The position numbers and the translations under genes are program-made. From Ignavibacteria bacterium (GTDB lineage Bacteria > Bacteroidota > Ignavibacteria > SZUA-365): a stretch of 64,000 nucleotides of DNA. The notes beneath the pieces are model-generated. The model was given only the letters and a program-made list of their open reading frames with translations. It did not search any database and was not told the origin of the DNA. Where the stretch lies: assembly GCA_016720835.1 (NCBI GenBank), contig JADKJW010000001.1, positions 124,001-188,000 on the forward strand, written 5' to 3'. Each line of letters opens with the position of its first letter. Positions within the stretch are counted from its first letter, which is position 1. Below, piece after piece: positions 1 through 7,319 of this stretch.

Positions 1-1858
1 CGACGAGCGAGGTTTTCAACTCGGCCGCCCATGCGAGCGTGTCGGACCTCAATCCGGCAAGCGCCGCAGTGATTCGCACCCGCACGCCCCAGAATCGATC
101 GTTCTTCGCAACGTCAAGGACTGCCGCGCGCACGGCCTGCCTGTCCGCGAACTGCAGCAGCGCGACTCCCGCCTCCGCGCGCTTGATGGGATCGGGATTC
201 TGCCGTGCCTGCAGCATCCACTCTTCCGGACTTTGCTCGAGCCGGATCTTCCCGCACACGGTGCTTCCGTGATCGACACTCACGAACATCGGCGCCTGTG
301 CGAGCGGAACGGTGACCACGCTCTCCGCACCGTCAACGACGGCCGTGAAGGAAGTGTCGCCGCTCGCCGTGCGGATCAGGACGGGCACGTGCAGCCGGAA
401 ATGTCCGCAGAGCGAGTCGACGCGCTGCACCTGCGCAAAACGCAGCGTGAGCTGCCGTGCCTCCGCATCCCACCGCTTCGTGACGCGGACGTCGGGGTAC
501 CCCGCGCGGTACAGCCACTGCGTGAAGAACCACTGCAGGCTCATGCCGGTGACGTCCTCGATCGCGCGTTTGAAATCGTTGCTCTCCACGCTGCCGAAGG
601 CATGGCGCTTGCCGTAGGAGGTGATGACGCGCCAGAACTGCTCCTCACCGAGCATGGACCGGAGCATGTGCAGCACCGCCGCGCCCTTCGCGTACACGTT
701 CTGCGACGGATTCGGTTTGTCCGTGACGACGGGCACGCGGCCGTTCGCGTCCGTCCATGCGAGGTAGCCGTTGATGCCTTCGCTGCGCTGCCAGAAGAAT
801 TCGTCGGCGCCCCACCGGTGCTCGGTCCAGCACTGCTGGAAGTAGGTCGCGAATCCCTCGTTGAGCCAGGTGTTGTCCCAGTCGATGTACGTCAGGTAAT
901 CACCCCACCACATGTGCGCGAGTTCGTGCGCGATCAGACCGTCGGCAGTGTAGTCCTGCGCGGTTCGGGCGTTGACGACGGCGCGCGTGTCGGCAAGGAC
1001 GGTGGCGCTTGTGTTCTCCATGCCGCCATACAGGTAATGGGCGACGGGGATCTGCGCGTATTTGGCCCAGGGATAGCGGATGCCGATGCGCTGCGAGAAA
1101 AACCGCACCATCTCCGCGGTGGTCCCGTACGCGCGCCGAACATCCTCGGGCGCATCCGACGGATAATGGTACGAGCGCACCGGAATCCCGTCCCAGGCAT
1201 CCTCGTACACGCGGTAGTCTCCCGCCGCGAGCATCACGAGGTACACGGAGTGGGGCGTGTCCTGCGACCAGTGCCAGGTGACGGTGCCGTCCGCGTTCCT
1301 TTTTTTCGATTTCAGCGCGCCGTTGCTGAGCGTCGTGTACTCGCCGCGCACGGTCATCAGCACTTCCGTCGTGGCCTTGTCGTTCGGATAGTCGTAGCAG
1401 GGAAACCAGTGCCGGTTGTCCTCGCCCTGCCCCTGCGTCCAGATCTGATGCCGGTCATCCGGATAACTCGCGTTCGGCTGGATGAAGTACAGGCCGCGCT
1501 GCGGCGTGCATTCGTAGCGCACCGTCACGGCGACCTTCTCGCCGTAGGCGTACGCGCGGTCCAGATGCACGGTGAGCACGGACGAGTCGTAGTCGTAACG
1601 CAGTTGTCTGCCCGTGCTCAGCGCGACGCGCTGAATGGTCATCCGCTTCGCGTCGAGCTGCACGGTGGTGAAGCGCGGACGCAGCGGACGCAGCGTGACG
1701 GTGACGTTGCCGCGCACGAGCTGCCGCGCCTCGTCGAAACCCACCTCGATGCGGTAGTGCTGCGCGTCGAAGCTCCGCTCGCGGCGGCGGAAATCCTGCG
1801 ACCGCGTCGGAGGCGCGATGAAGAGAAACAGAAGGAGAAGGACGGCAAGGTTTTTCAT
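1..1858 (-). CDS. M1 family metallo-aminopeptidase, secreted, 3' end cut by window edge
   Basis: Zinc aminopeptidase that removes N-terminal residues from peptides, probably outside the inner membrane. The frame is open from ATG at 1858 to the window edge, giving at least 619 residues. A signal peptide (MKNLAVLLLLFLFIAPPTRSQ) starts it. The exopeptidase motif GGMEN is at residues 278-282. The zinc site is H311-E312-x-x-H315 within HELAHMWWGD, with the third ligand E334 in LNEGFATYF, at the family's usual spacing. The C-terminal part is incomplete, so a T9SS sorting domain or HEAT-like tail cannot be checked. It lies 66 nt downstream of the VWA-like gene on the same strand. A 9-bp stem-loop ends about ten bases before the start codon and there is no obvious Shine-Dalgarno site. 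The family call is secure; the substrate is unknown. Confidence 0.93.
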   Translation of the reverse strand, partial: MKNLAVLLLLFLFIAPPTRSQDFRRRERSFDAQHYRIEVGFDEARQLVRGNVTVTLRPLRPRFTTVQLDAKRMTIQRVALSTGRQLRYDYDSSVLTVHLDRAYAYGEKVAVTVRYECTPQRGLYFIQPNASYPDDRHQIWTQGQGEDNRHWFPCYDYPNDKATTEVLMTVRGEYTTLSNGALKSKKRNADGTVTWHWSQDTPHSVYLVMLAAGDYRVYEDAWDGIPVRSYHYPSDAPEDVRRAYGTTAEMVRFFSQRIGIRYPWAKYAQIPVAHYLYGGMENTSATVLADTRAVVNARTAQDYTADGLIAHELAHMWWGDYLTYIDWDNTWLNEGFATYFQQCWTEHRWGADEFFWQRSEGINGYLAWTDANGRVPVVTDKPNPSQNVYAKGAAVLHMLRSMLGEEQFWRVITSYGKRHAFGSVESNDFKRAIEDVTGMSLQWFFTQWLYRAGYPDVRVTKRWDAEARQLTLRFAQVQRVDSLCGHFRLHVPVLIRTASGDTSFTAVVDGAESVVTVPLAQAPMFVSVDHGSTVCGKIRLEQSPEEWMLQARQNPDPIKRAEAGVALLQFADRQAVRAAVLDVAKNDRFWGVRVRITAALAGLRSDTLAWAAELKTSLV

Positions 1859-1867
1859 GGGCACACG

Positions 1868-1898
1868 CGAGGCGGGCCGCTTCGCGCAACCCGCCTCG
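1868..1898 (-). other. Stem-loop just upstream of the M1 aminopeptidase start
   Basis: Perfect 9-bp inverted repeat (CGAGGCGGG at 1868-1876, CCCGCCTCG at 1890-1898) with a 13-nt loop. It sits between the VWA-like gene stop and the M1 start codon. No U-tract follows, so it is a weak terminator candidate and may instead affect translation of the M1 mRNA. Confidence 0.4.
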
Positions 1899-1924
1899 TC
1901 ACTGGAAAAGGATGAATGGATCGG

Positions 1925-4870
1925 TTATCGAGCCAGCAGCATCGGATGCGTCAGGCTCGCGCCGCCGCTGCGCAGGCGCGCGAAGTACACGCCGTTCGCG
2001 AACGTCGCGCCGGAGGCGGATACGGTCCGCAACAACGCGCGATGCGTGCCGCCGGCGAGACGGCCCGACACGAGCACCGCGACGACGCGGCCGCTCGCGT
2101 CCGTCACATCCAGAACGACGTCATGCTCGCCGTCCGGGACGGTGAATTCGATGAGCGTCTGCGGGGAAAACGGGTTCGGGGAATTCCCGCGTATCGCGAA
2201 GCCGGCAGCAGCGAGCGTCGCGGGCGCGTCGGTGACGATGCGGAAGGTCCAGATCGTCACGGCCGAATCGCCGCAGGGATCGGTCAGCACGCAACGCAGC
2301 GTGTGAGGCGCCGTCGACGGGAAGGTCTGCGTGATGCTGTTCTGGTTCGTGCCGACCGGCGCACCGTCAAGGAACCACGCGTAGATGATGGCGTCGCCGT
2401 CCGCGTCCTTCGCGTTGACAGTGAACGTGTGGTTGCTGTTCATGGTCAGCGAATCCGTCGTCGCGGGCGTCCTTCCGGTGATTTCCGGCGCGAGATTCGG
2501 GCGGCGGAGGATGGTCACCTGCGATGTGCAGGAATCCTTCAAGGTCGTACCCTCGTAGAACCGGTATTTGAACTGGCCCGTGCGGTCCGCGCACCCCGGG
2601 CCCGCCGCCTGGACGTTCCACGTCACGTCGGCGCTGTCACCGCCGGCCAATCCGGGCGAGACGGTCTTACGAATCGTTTCCCCCGGCGCGAAAAGGACCT
2701 GCGGCGGCAGGGCGAGTTCCGCGGACAGCGACGCGCTCGTGCCGCCGCCGGTGTTCCGCACGCGCGCCGTCACCTGGAACGGCGGCCACCGTTTCGCAAC
2801 CGAGTCGTACGCGATCACGGGGCTGTGCGTGATGCATCCGGTCACGACGTTCGGAGCGGTCGCGACGGGAACGACCATCGTCACACCGCTCGTGTCGTTC
2901 GGCCTGCCGGTGCCGGACATCACCAGCGCGATGTCGTACGACGCGGGCGCCGGGAGATTCGTGGGATACTCCACACCCCAGGTCAGGGTCTGTGTCGTCC
3001 CGGGTGCGAGGGCGGAAAAGGCCTGCGTCGTGGTCCCTGTGCGGAGCGTGAGGGCGCCTGGAAGCGTGATCGACACTGTTCCTGCCGGACCCGTCGCGGT
3101 TCCGGCGCTCTTCACCACGGCCGTCACTCTCGCCGGCATCGGCGTGTGCGTGCCGCCGACGATGGTGATCGATTCGACGGCGCAGAGCATGGTCGCGGCC
3201 GACGTCGCGGCCTTGATGTTCAGGAAAATCTTGGCGGTTCCGGTGGCGCCTTCCGCGCAGGTGAAGGGCACGTCGATCTGCTGCCCCTTCTCGTCCGCCC
3301 GCGGCACGGCGCGCACGCGCCACTGCGCGGTGCCCTTCTCGCCCGGCAACAGAGACGACGGGACGACGGCCGCGACGGCCGTGCTACCCTGCACGACCGT
3401 GTAGTCCGCGGATGCGGGCAACGTCGCCGTCAGACCGGTCACGGGAAGGTCGCCCGTGTTCGTGATGTCCGCCTTGATGACCTCGACGGCGGGATCATAG
3501 TCGTTGGTGCCCGTGTTCCACACGAACGTGTACGGTTTCGACGATCCGGTCAGCCCGTAGTTCTTCGGGAGCACCTGGACGCTGCCGGCGACCAGCACGG
3601 GCATGAGACACCCGCGCGTGAATGTCAGGCTTGTCATTGTCACGGGAACGGTCGTGTTCTGCGTCACGTCCGCACCGGTGAAGAAGAGCTTCAGCAGGCG
3701 CCCGGGACCGCTCAGCACGGACGTCCCGGCGATGCTGAGCGAGGCGCCGGAGGCGGTCGTGGAGAAAGAGACCGTATTGTCCGGTATGAGGCTGCTGTCG
3801 ACCTCCACCTTCGTGAGCTTCAGTTTCGACGTGTCGAAGGACAGCTCCGCCGTGGCGGGATAGAAGCGCTGATTCGCCATCGCCGTCTGCAGCAGCACGC
3901 GCAACAGAATGGTTTTTCCCAAGGCAACGCCGCCGGTGTCCACCTTGAACGTCGCGCTGATGTTCGAGGCCGGATTCGCGGAGATGTCGAAGGGCCGGGT
4001 GGACTGCGCGCTGTCGTTGCCGCTGCGCACCCGCAGGGCGATGCTTCGCGCGACGCCGTCGCGGCACTGGTTGTTGGTCGTGTACTCGACGAAGAAGTGG
4101 TCCGGCGTCTCGCGGAGCAGATTGACGACGGTTTCGATCGCGAGCGCCGTGTTCGTGAAATACTGACCGCCCGTCTCCGTCGAAAGATTCTGCAGGGTCG
4201 CCGCGCCACCGATTCCAGCGATACCGAGCGTGAAAATCTTGATGCGTGAGTTCTTGGCGAAGGTCACGACATCGGTGAACGTTTTCGCGCTTCCATCGTC
4301 AAGACCGTTGCTCATGAGCAGCAGGGCATTGATCCCTGTCGTCTCTCCGGCAATCCCGCCGAGGCTGTGCCACAGGCCTTCGTAGAGGTGGTTCGGACCG
4401 CTCACGTTTGATGACAGGTTGGCAGCACCAGTCCCGAGGAGTTGTTTCGAAGTCGTGGGCTCGATGAGCGTCGTGCCGTTCGTGGAGTACGAGTAAATGG
4501 CTCCTTCGTCGAGCGGAAATTCGAGAGAGTCGATGATTTTTTCTATCGCCGCACGCGCGGCGCTGATGTCGCCCGAATTCACCATGGAACCTCCCGCGAC
4601 CAGCACACCGAGGCAGAAAGACCGCGCTCCGCGCGTACCGCGGATGGTCAACGGCGACTGGCTGATACCGTCCTCCTTCAACGTGAAGTCCGACGCCGGA
4701 ATGTCCTTTCTCAGGAGCCCTCCCTGCCGCGCGACGGTCCGCACGGAGATCTTTGGAAAGGCCGAAATATCGACCGAATCCGTGACGAGCGTCAACTGCG
4801 CCTGGGCGTGAAACGACACGGCAAGCATGAGGATGGGGATCATGCGGACGAAACGGGTGCGAACGGTCAT
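1925..4870 (-). CDS. Secreted VWA-like domain protein with T9SS C-terminal sorting domain
   Basis: Surface or secreted protein of 981 residues; function not known. The ATG at 4870 is chosen because it opens a signal peptide (MTVRTRFVRMIPILMLAVSFHAQAQ); the frame extends further upstream without a better start. Residues about 84-255 have a von Willebrand A fold pattern (FTLGIAGIGG, then a TETGGQYF end). The metal site is degenerate: the usual DxSxS reads V91-A-G93-G-S95, and the later TDG reads S187-N188-G189. The middle holds several beta-rich CARDB/DUF11-like repeats, followed by a PKD-like segment (VNAKDADGDAIIYAWFLDG). The last 90 residues are a T9SS type A sorting domain beginning GNSPNPFSPQTLIEF. 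The M1 gene follows 66 nt downstream. Confidence 0.85.
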   Translation of the reverse strand: MTVRTRFVRMIPILMLAVSFHAQAQLTLVTDSVDISAFPKISVRTVARQGGLLRKDIPASDFTLKEDGISQSPLTIRGTRGARSFCLGVLVAGGSMVNSGDISAARAAIEKIIDSLEFPLDEGAIYSYSTNGTTLIEPTTSKQLLGTGAANLSSNVSGPNHLYEGLWHSLGGIAGETTGINALLLMSNGLDDGSAKTFTDVVTFAKNSRIKIFTLGIAGIGGAATLQNLSTETGGQYFTNTALAIETVVNLLRETPDHFFVEYTTNNQCRDGVARSIALRVRSGNDSAQSTRPFDISANPASNISATFKVDTGGVALGKTILLRVLLQTAMANQRFYPATAELSFDTSKLKLTKVEVDSSLIPDNTVSFSTTASGASLSIAGTSVLSGPGRLLKLFFTGADVTQNTTVPVTMTSLTFTRGCLMPVLVAGSVQVLPKNYGLTGSSKPYTFVWNTGTNDYDPAVEVIKADITNTGDLPVTGLTATLPASADYTVVQGSTAVAAVVPSSLLPGEKGTAQWRVRAVPRADEKGQQIDVPFTCAEGATGTAKIFLNIKAATSAATMLCAVESITIVGGTHTPMPARVTAVVKSAGTATGPAGTVSITLPGALTLRTGTTTQAFSALAPGTTQTLTWGVEYPTNLPAPASYDIALVMSGTGRPNDTSGVTMVVPVATAPNVVTGCITHSPVIAYDSVAKRWPPFQVTARVRNTGGGTSASLSAELALPPQVLFAPGETIRKTVSPGLAGGDSADVTWNVQAAGPGCADRTGQFKYRFYEGTTLKDSCTSQVTILRRPNLAPEITGRTPATTDSLTMNSNHTFTVNAKDADGDAIIYAWFLDGAPVGTNQNSITQTFPSTAPHTLRCVLTDPCGDSAVTIWTFRIVTDAPATLAAAGFAIRGNSPNPFSPQTLIEFTVPDGEHDVVLDVTDASGRVVAVLVSGRLAGGTHRALLRTVSASGATFANGVYFARLRSGGASLTHPMLLAR

Positions 4871-4914
4871 GGGACGCCTTCCTGCTCTGGGAATTCCGGA
4901 AAAGTTCAATTCCC

Positions 4915-4942
4915 AAAATACGGAACGATGCGGCAATAGCAA
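4915..4942 (-). promoter_or_regulatory. Candidate sigma70 promoter of the VWA-like gene
   Basis: Read on the minus strand: TTGCTA (4937-4942), 16 bp, TATTTT (4915-4920), about 45 nt upstream of the start codon at 4870. Confidence 0.4.
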
Positions 4943-4963
4943 TGCAAAACGGGCGTGACACGT

Positions 4964-4992
4964 TTGCCATCCGCTCCGGCGATGCCTAACTT
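4964..4992 (+). promoter_or_regulatory. Candidate sigma70 promoter of the TPM gene pair
   Basis: TTGCCA (4964-4969), 17 bp, TAACTT (4987-4992), 24 nt upstream of the ATG at 5017. The same TTGnCA-17-TAACTT form occurs upstream of lpxH at 23060-23088. Confidence 0.5.
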
Positions 4993-5016
4993 CACGGCAA
5001 CATCTTGAGGACATCG

Positions 5017-5676
5017 ATGCTCAAACCTGAAACACTCTTTTCCGCCGAGGAGCAGAAGCGCATCTCTGACGCGGTCCACGCCGCGGAGGCCGGGACCGCC
5101 GGCGAAATCGTCCCGTTCGTCGTGGGACAAAGCGACGGCTATCCCGAGGCGCCGTGGCGCGCGGGCACGCTGCTCGGAGCGCTCGTGCTCTTCACGCTCG
5201 CGGGCATCTGGATCGCGTCCACGGCGTGGCTCCCCTACGGCGTGGCCGAGGCCGCCGCGCTGACGGCCGTCGCCTTCGCGCTCGCCGCGCTCGTCGTGAT
5301 GCTCGTGCCGCGGCTGCGCCTCCTCTTCGTCACGTCGCATGCCGTATCGGAACGCGTCGACGAACGCGCCGCGATGGCCTTCCTCGCCGAGGAAGTCTTC
5401 GCCACCCGCGAGCGCACCGGCATCATGATATTTCTGTCGCTCCTCGAGCGCCGCGTGCGCATCCTCGGCGACAGCGGCATCAACGCGAAAGTGAAACAGG
5501 AGGAGTGGGACGCCGTCAGCGCGCTCATCGTCTCCGCGATGAAACGCGGCGCGGCCGCGCAGGGACTGATCGACGCGATCGGCCGTTGCGGGGCGCTGCT
5601 CGAAAAGGGCGGCGTGGAAATTCGCCCCGACGACACGAACGAACTCGGCGACGCGCTGAGGATGCATTCCACATGA
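5017..5676 (+). CDS. TPM domain membrane protein
   Basis: Protein of 219 residues with a TPM (TLP18.3/Psb32/MOLO-1) domain interrupted by two hydrophobic segments at roughly residues 52-75 and 77-100. The domain is recognised by AEAGTAGEIVPFVV near the N terminus and by RVRILGDSGIN in the second half. ATG at 5017 is chosen over an upstream in-frame TTG at 5005 because the sequence GAGG lies six bases before it. The stop overlaps the next gene's ATG (ATGA), indicating translational coupling. In many genomes a LemA gene precedes a TPM pair of this kind; none is present here. TPM proteins are linked to membrane-protein maintenance, but the biochemical role here is unknown. Confidence 0.8.
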   Translation: MLKPETLFSAEEQKRISDAVHAAEAGTAGEIVPFVVGQSDGYPEAPWRAGTLLGALVLFTLAGIWIASTAWLPYGVAEAAALTAVAFALAALVVMLVPRLRLLFVTSHAVSERVDERAAMAFLAEEVFATRERTGIMIFLSLLERRVRILGDSGINAKVKQEEWDAVSALIVSAMKRGAAAQGLIDAIGRCGALLEKGGVEIRPDDTNELGDALRMHST

Positions 5677-6620
5677 GCGCGCCGAAGGTCCGTCACGCTC
5701 TTCTCGCGCTCCTGCTCGCCGTCGCGGCCCTCACCGCGGCCCGCGCGCTGGACGTGCCCTACCTCTCGGGCCGCGTCAACGACGTCGCGGGGGTGCTCAA
5801 CGCCTCCACGGTGAGCGAGATCGAGGCGCTGCTCAAGGCCTACGAGGATTCGTCCTCCAACCAGATCGCCGTGCTCATCATTTCCACGCTCGACGGCGAG
5901 TCGCTGGAGGAATACACACTCAAAGTGGCCGAGACCTGGAAGCTCGGCAGGAAGGGCGTCGACAACGGCGTCCTCCTCCTCATCGCGAAGGACGACAGGA
6001 AACTCCGCATCGAGGTCGGCTACGGTCTCGAAGCCTCGCTCACCGACGCGGTCACCTCCTACATCATCACGCGCGTCATCACGCCGCGCTTCAAGCAGGG
6101 CGACTTCGACGGCGGCGTGCGCGACGGGGTGCGCGCCATGATCAGCGCCGCGGACGGCAAGCTCGACATGAGCAACGCGAGCGCGCCTTCGTCTTCCGCG
6201 TCCGGCGACGAATTTTCCGGATGGGGGCTGGTCTTCTTCCTCGTCTTCTGGTACGGCATCGTCATGATCTTCACCGTGACCGCCATCCTCTCCCGCGGAT
6301 GCATGTCGTGGTTCCTCTTCCTGTTCCTGATCCCCTTCTACGCGGCGCCCGGCCTGATCCTCGCGGGAACGGACATGCACTGGATCGGCATCACCGGCTT
6401 CCTGCTCTATCTCATCGGATTTCCGATTCTGAAACTCCTGTTCTCCGGCACCGAAAAAGGCAAGGCCTTCCAGGATAAATGGGCAGCGAAATCGACGCGC
6501 GGCTCTTCCGGCGGCTTCTTCGCGAGCGGCGGCTCCTCGAGCGGCTGGTCCTCCGGAGGCAGCAGTTTCTCCGGCGGCGGCGGCTCCTTCGGCGGCGGCG
6601 GATCGAGCGGAAGCTGGTAA
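5673..6620 (+). CDS. Secreted TPM domain protein with Gly/Ser-rich tail (YgcG-like)
   Basis: Protein of 315 residues. A signal peptide (LLALLLAVAALTAARA) leads into a TPM domain with the typical start DVPYLSGRVNDVAGVL, the core NQIAVLIISTLDGESLEEY and DNGVLLLIAKDDRKLRIEVG. After residue about 180 there are two or three transmembrane segments. The protein ends in a low-complexity glycine/serine tail (SGGGGSFGGGGSSGSW), which is the normal ending of this YgcG-like family. The ATG overlaps the stop of the preceding TPM gene, so the two are almost certainly one operon. Family members are thought to act at the envelope; no substrate can be named. Confidence 0.85.
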   Translation: MSAPKVRHALLALLLAVAALTAARALDVPYLSGRVNDVAGVLNASTVSEIEALLKAYEDSSSNQIAVLIISTLDGESLEEYTLKVAETWKLGRKGVDNGVLLLIAKDDRKLRIEVGYGLEASLTDAVTSYIITRVITPRFKQGDFDGGVRDGVRAMISAADGKLDMSNASAPSSSASGDEFSGWGLVFFLVFWYGIVMIFTVTAILSRGCMSWFLFLFLIPFYAAPGLILAGTDMHWIGITGFLLYLIGFPILKLLFSGTEKGKAFQDKWAAKSTRGSSGGFFASGGSSSGWSSGGSSFSGGGGSFGGGGSSGSW

Positions 6621-6633
6621 GGTCCACATTGAC

Positions 6634-6677
6634 GCGCATCCGCGGCGCAGCATGATCAGGCTGCGCCGCGGATGCGC
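6634..6677. terminator. Perfect 17-bp inverted repeat between convergent genes, probable bidirectional terminator
   Basis: GCGCATCCGCGGCGCAG (6634-6650), a 10-nt loop, then its exact complement at 6661-6677. It fills the gap between the convergent TPM and GyrI-like genes. No U-run follows on either strand, so termination is inferred from position and stem strength. Confidence 0.5.
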
Positions 6678-6701
6678 TGTCGCGTCGTTGCGAATTTCCC
6701 G

Positions 6702-7205
6702 TTACGGCATCGGCAGATAGATGTGCGTGATCAGCTCCGCCTCTGGCACGGTGTCCGGATCGTTCACATACTCCTCCCACATCGGCATGTACTTCGCCCA
6801 GTCCGCGTCGGTGACAAGCAGCCCCTTCTCGCGCAAGTACTCCGTGATGAGATTGTAGGTGTTCATGAGTTGCGGATAGGGTCCGGTGTGCGTGAAACGC
6901 AACGCCTTCCCCGAGGGCAGCGGCGCGACGATCACGGGACCGTCACCGGCATCCTCCGGCGCCGCGGCAACGGGCATGGCGGTGGAGAAGGTGGTGCCTT
7001 CGGGTCCGTACGCGGTGTACACGCAGCGCGGCGCGCCGATGCACTGCAGGTTTTTCTCTCCGAGGTAGGCCATCAGAGCCTCGAAAGCCGCGCCCATGGC
7101 GGCGCCCATTTCCGCGGGATTGCTTCCCACGCTGCTGCTGATCTGAATTGCCAGTGCCTCCGGCACCGTCACGTCCGTCGGTTGAATCGCGTCGAAGTTG
7201 TCCAT
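6702..7205 (-). CDS. GyrI-like small-molecule-binding domain protein
   Basis: Protein of 167 residues consisting of one GyrI-like (SOUL/BacT effector-binding) domain, with the typical start QPTDVTVPEALAIQISSSV and the end EAELITHIYLPMP. There is no DNA-binding domain, signal peptide or membrane segment, so it is a free-standing cytoplasmic ligand-binding domain. ATG at 7205 is preceded by CAGGAG at a normal distance; the longer upstream frame has no support. A sigma70-like promoter and a palindrome overlapping its -10 lie directly upstream (7225-7263), suggesting repression by an unlinked regulator. Family members bind drugs or hydrolyse cyclopropanoid compounds; which applies here cannot be told. 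Confidence 0.8.
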   Translation of the reverse strand: MDNFDAIQPTDVTVPEALAIQISSSVGSNPAEMGAAMGAAFEALMAYLGEKNLQCIGAPRCVYTAYGPEGTTFSTAMPVAAAPEDAGDGPVIVAPLPSGKALRFTHTGPYPQLMNTYNLITEYLREKGLLVTDADWAKYMPMWEEYVNDPDTVPEAELITHIYLPMP

Positions 7206-7224
7206 GAAACCGTGCTCCTGAAAA

Positions 7225-7263
7225 GTTAGACATAAATCTAACAATGCGAAATTGAAAACGCAA
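7225..7263 (-). promoter_or_regulatory. Promoter with overlapping palindromic operator, upstream of GyrI-like gene
   Basis: Minus strand: TTGCGT (7258-7263), 17 bp, TAGATT (7235-7240). An inverted repeat GTTAGA-N6-TCTAAC (7225-7242) covers the -10 box, the usual arrangement of a repressor site. Confidence 0.55.
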
Positions 7264-7319
7264 GCGGTCGAGGAAATATTTCTTCGCAACCGGCCTCCGA
7301 AGATGCGAGGAAGCAATGT

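Noticed and set aside
233..1915. Long plus-strand open frame (560 codons)
   Set aside because: It is antisense to the M1 aminopeptidase, whose zinc and GAMEN-type motifs are intact on the minus strand; its own translation is Arg/Val/His-rich with no family.
1916..4249. Plus-strand open frame of 777 codons opposite the VWA-like gene
   Set aside because: Arg-rich shadow of a GC-rich gene; the minus strand has signal peptide, domains and sorting domain.
6520..6618. GGC/AGC-rich repeat tract
   Set aside because: It is the coding Gly/Ser tail normal for this TPM protein family, not an independent repeat.
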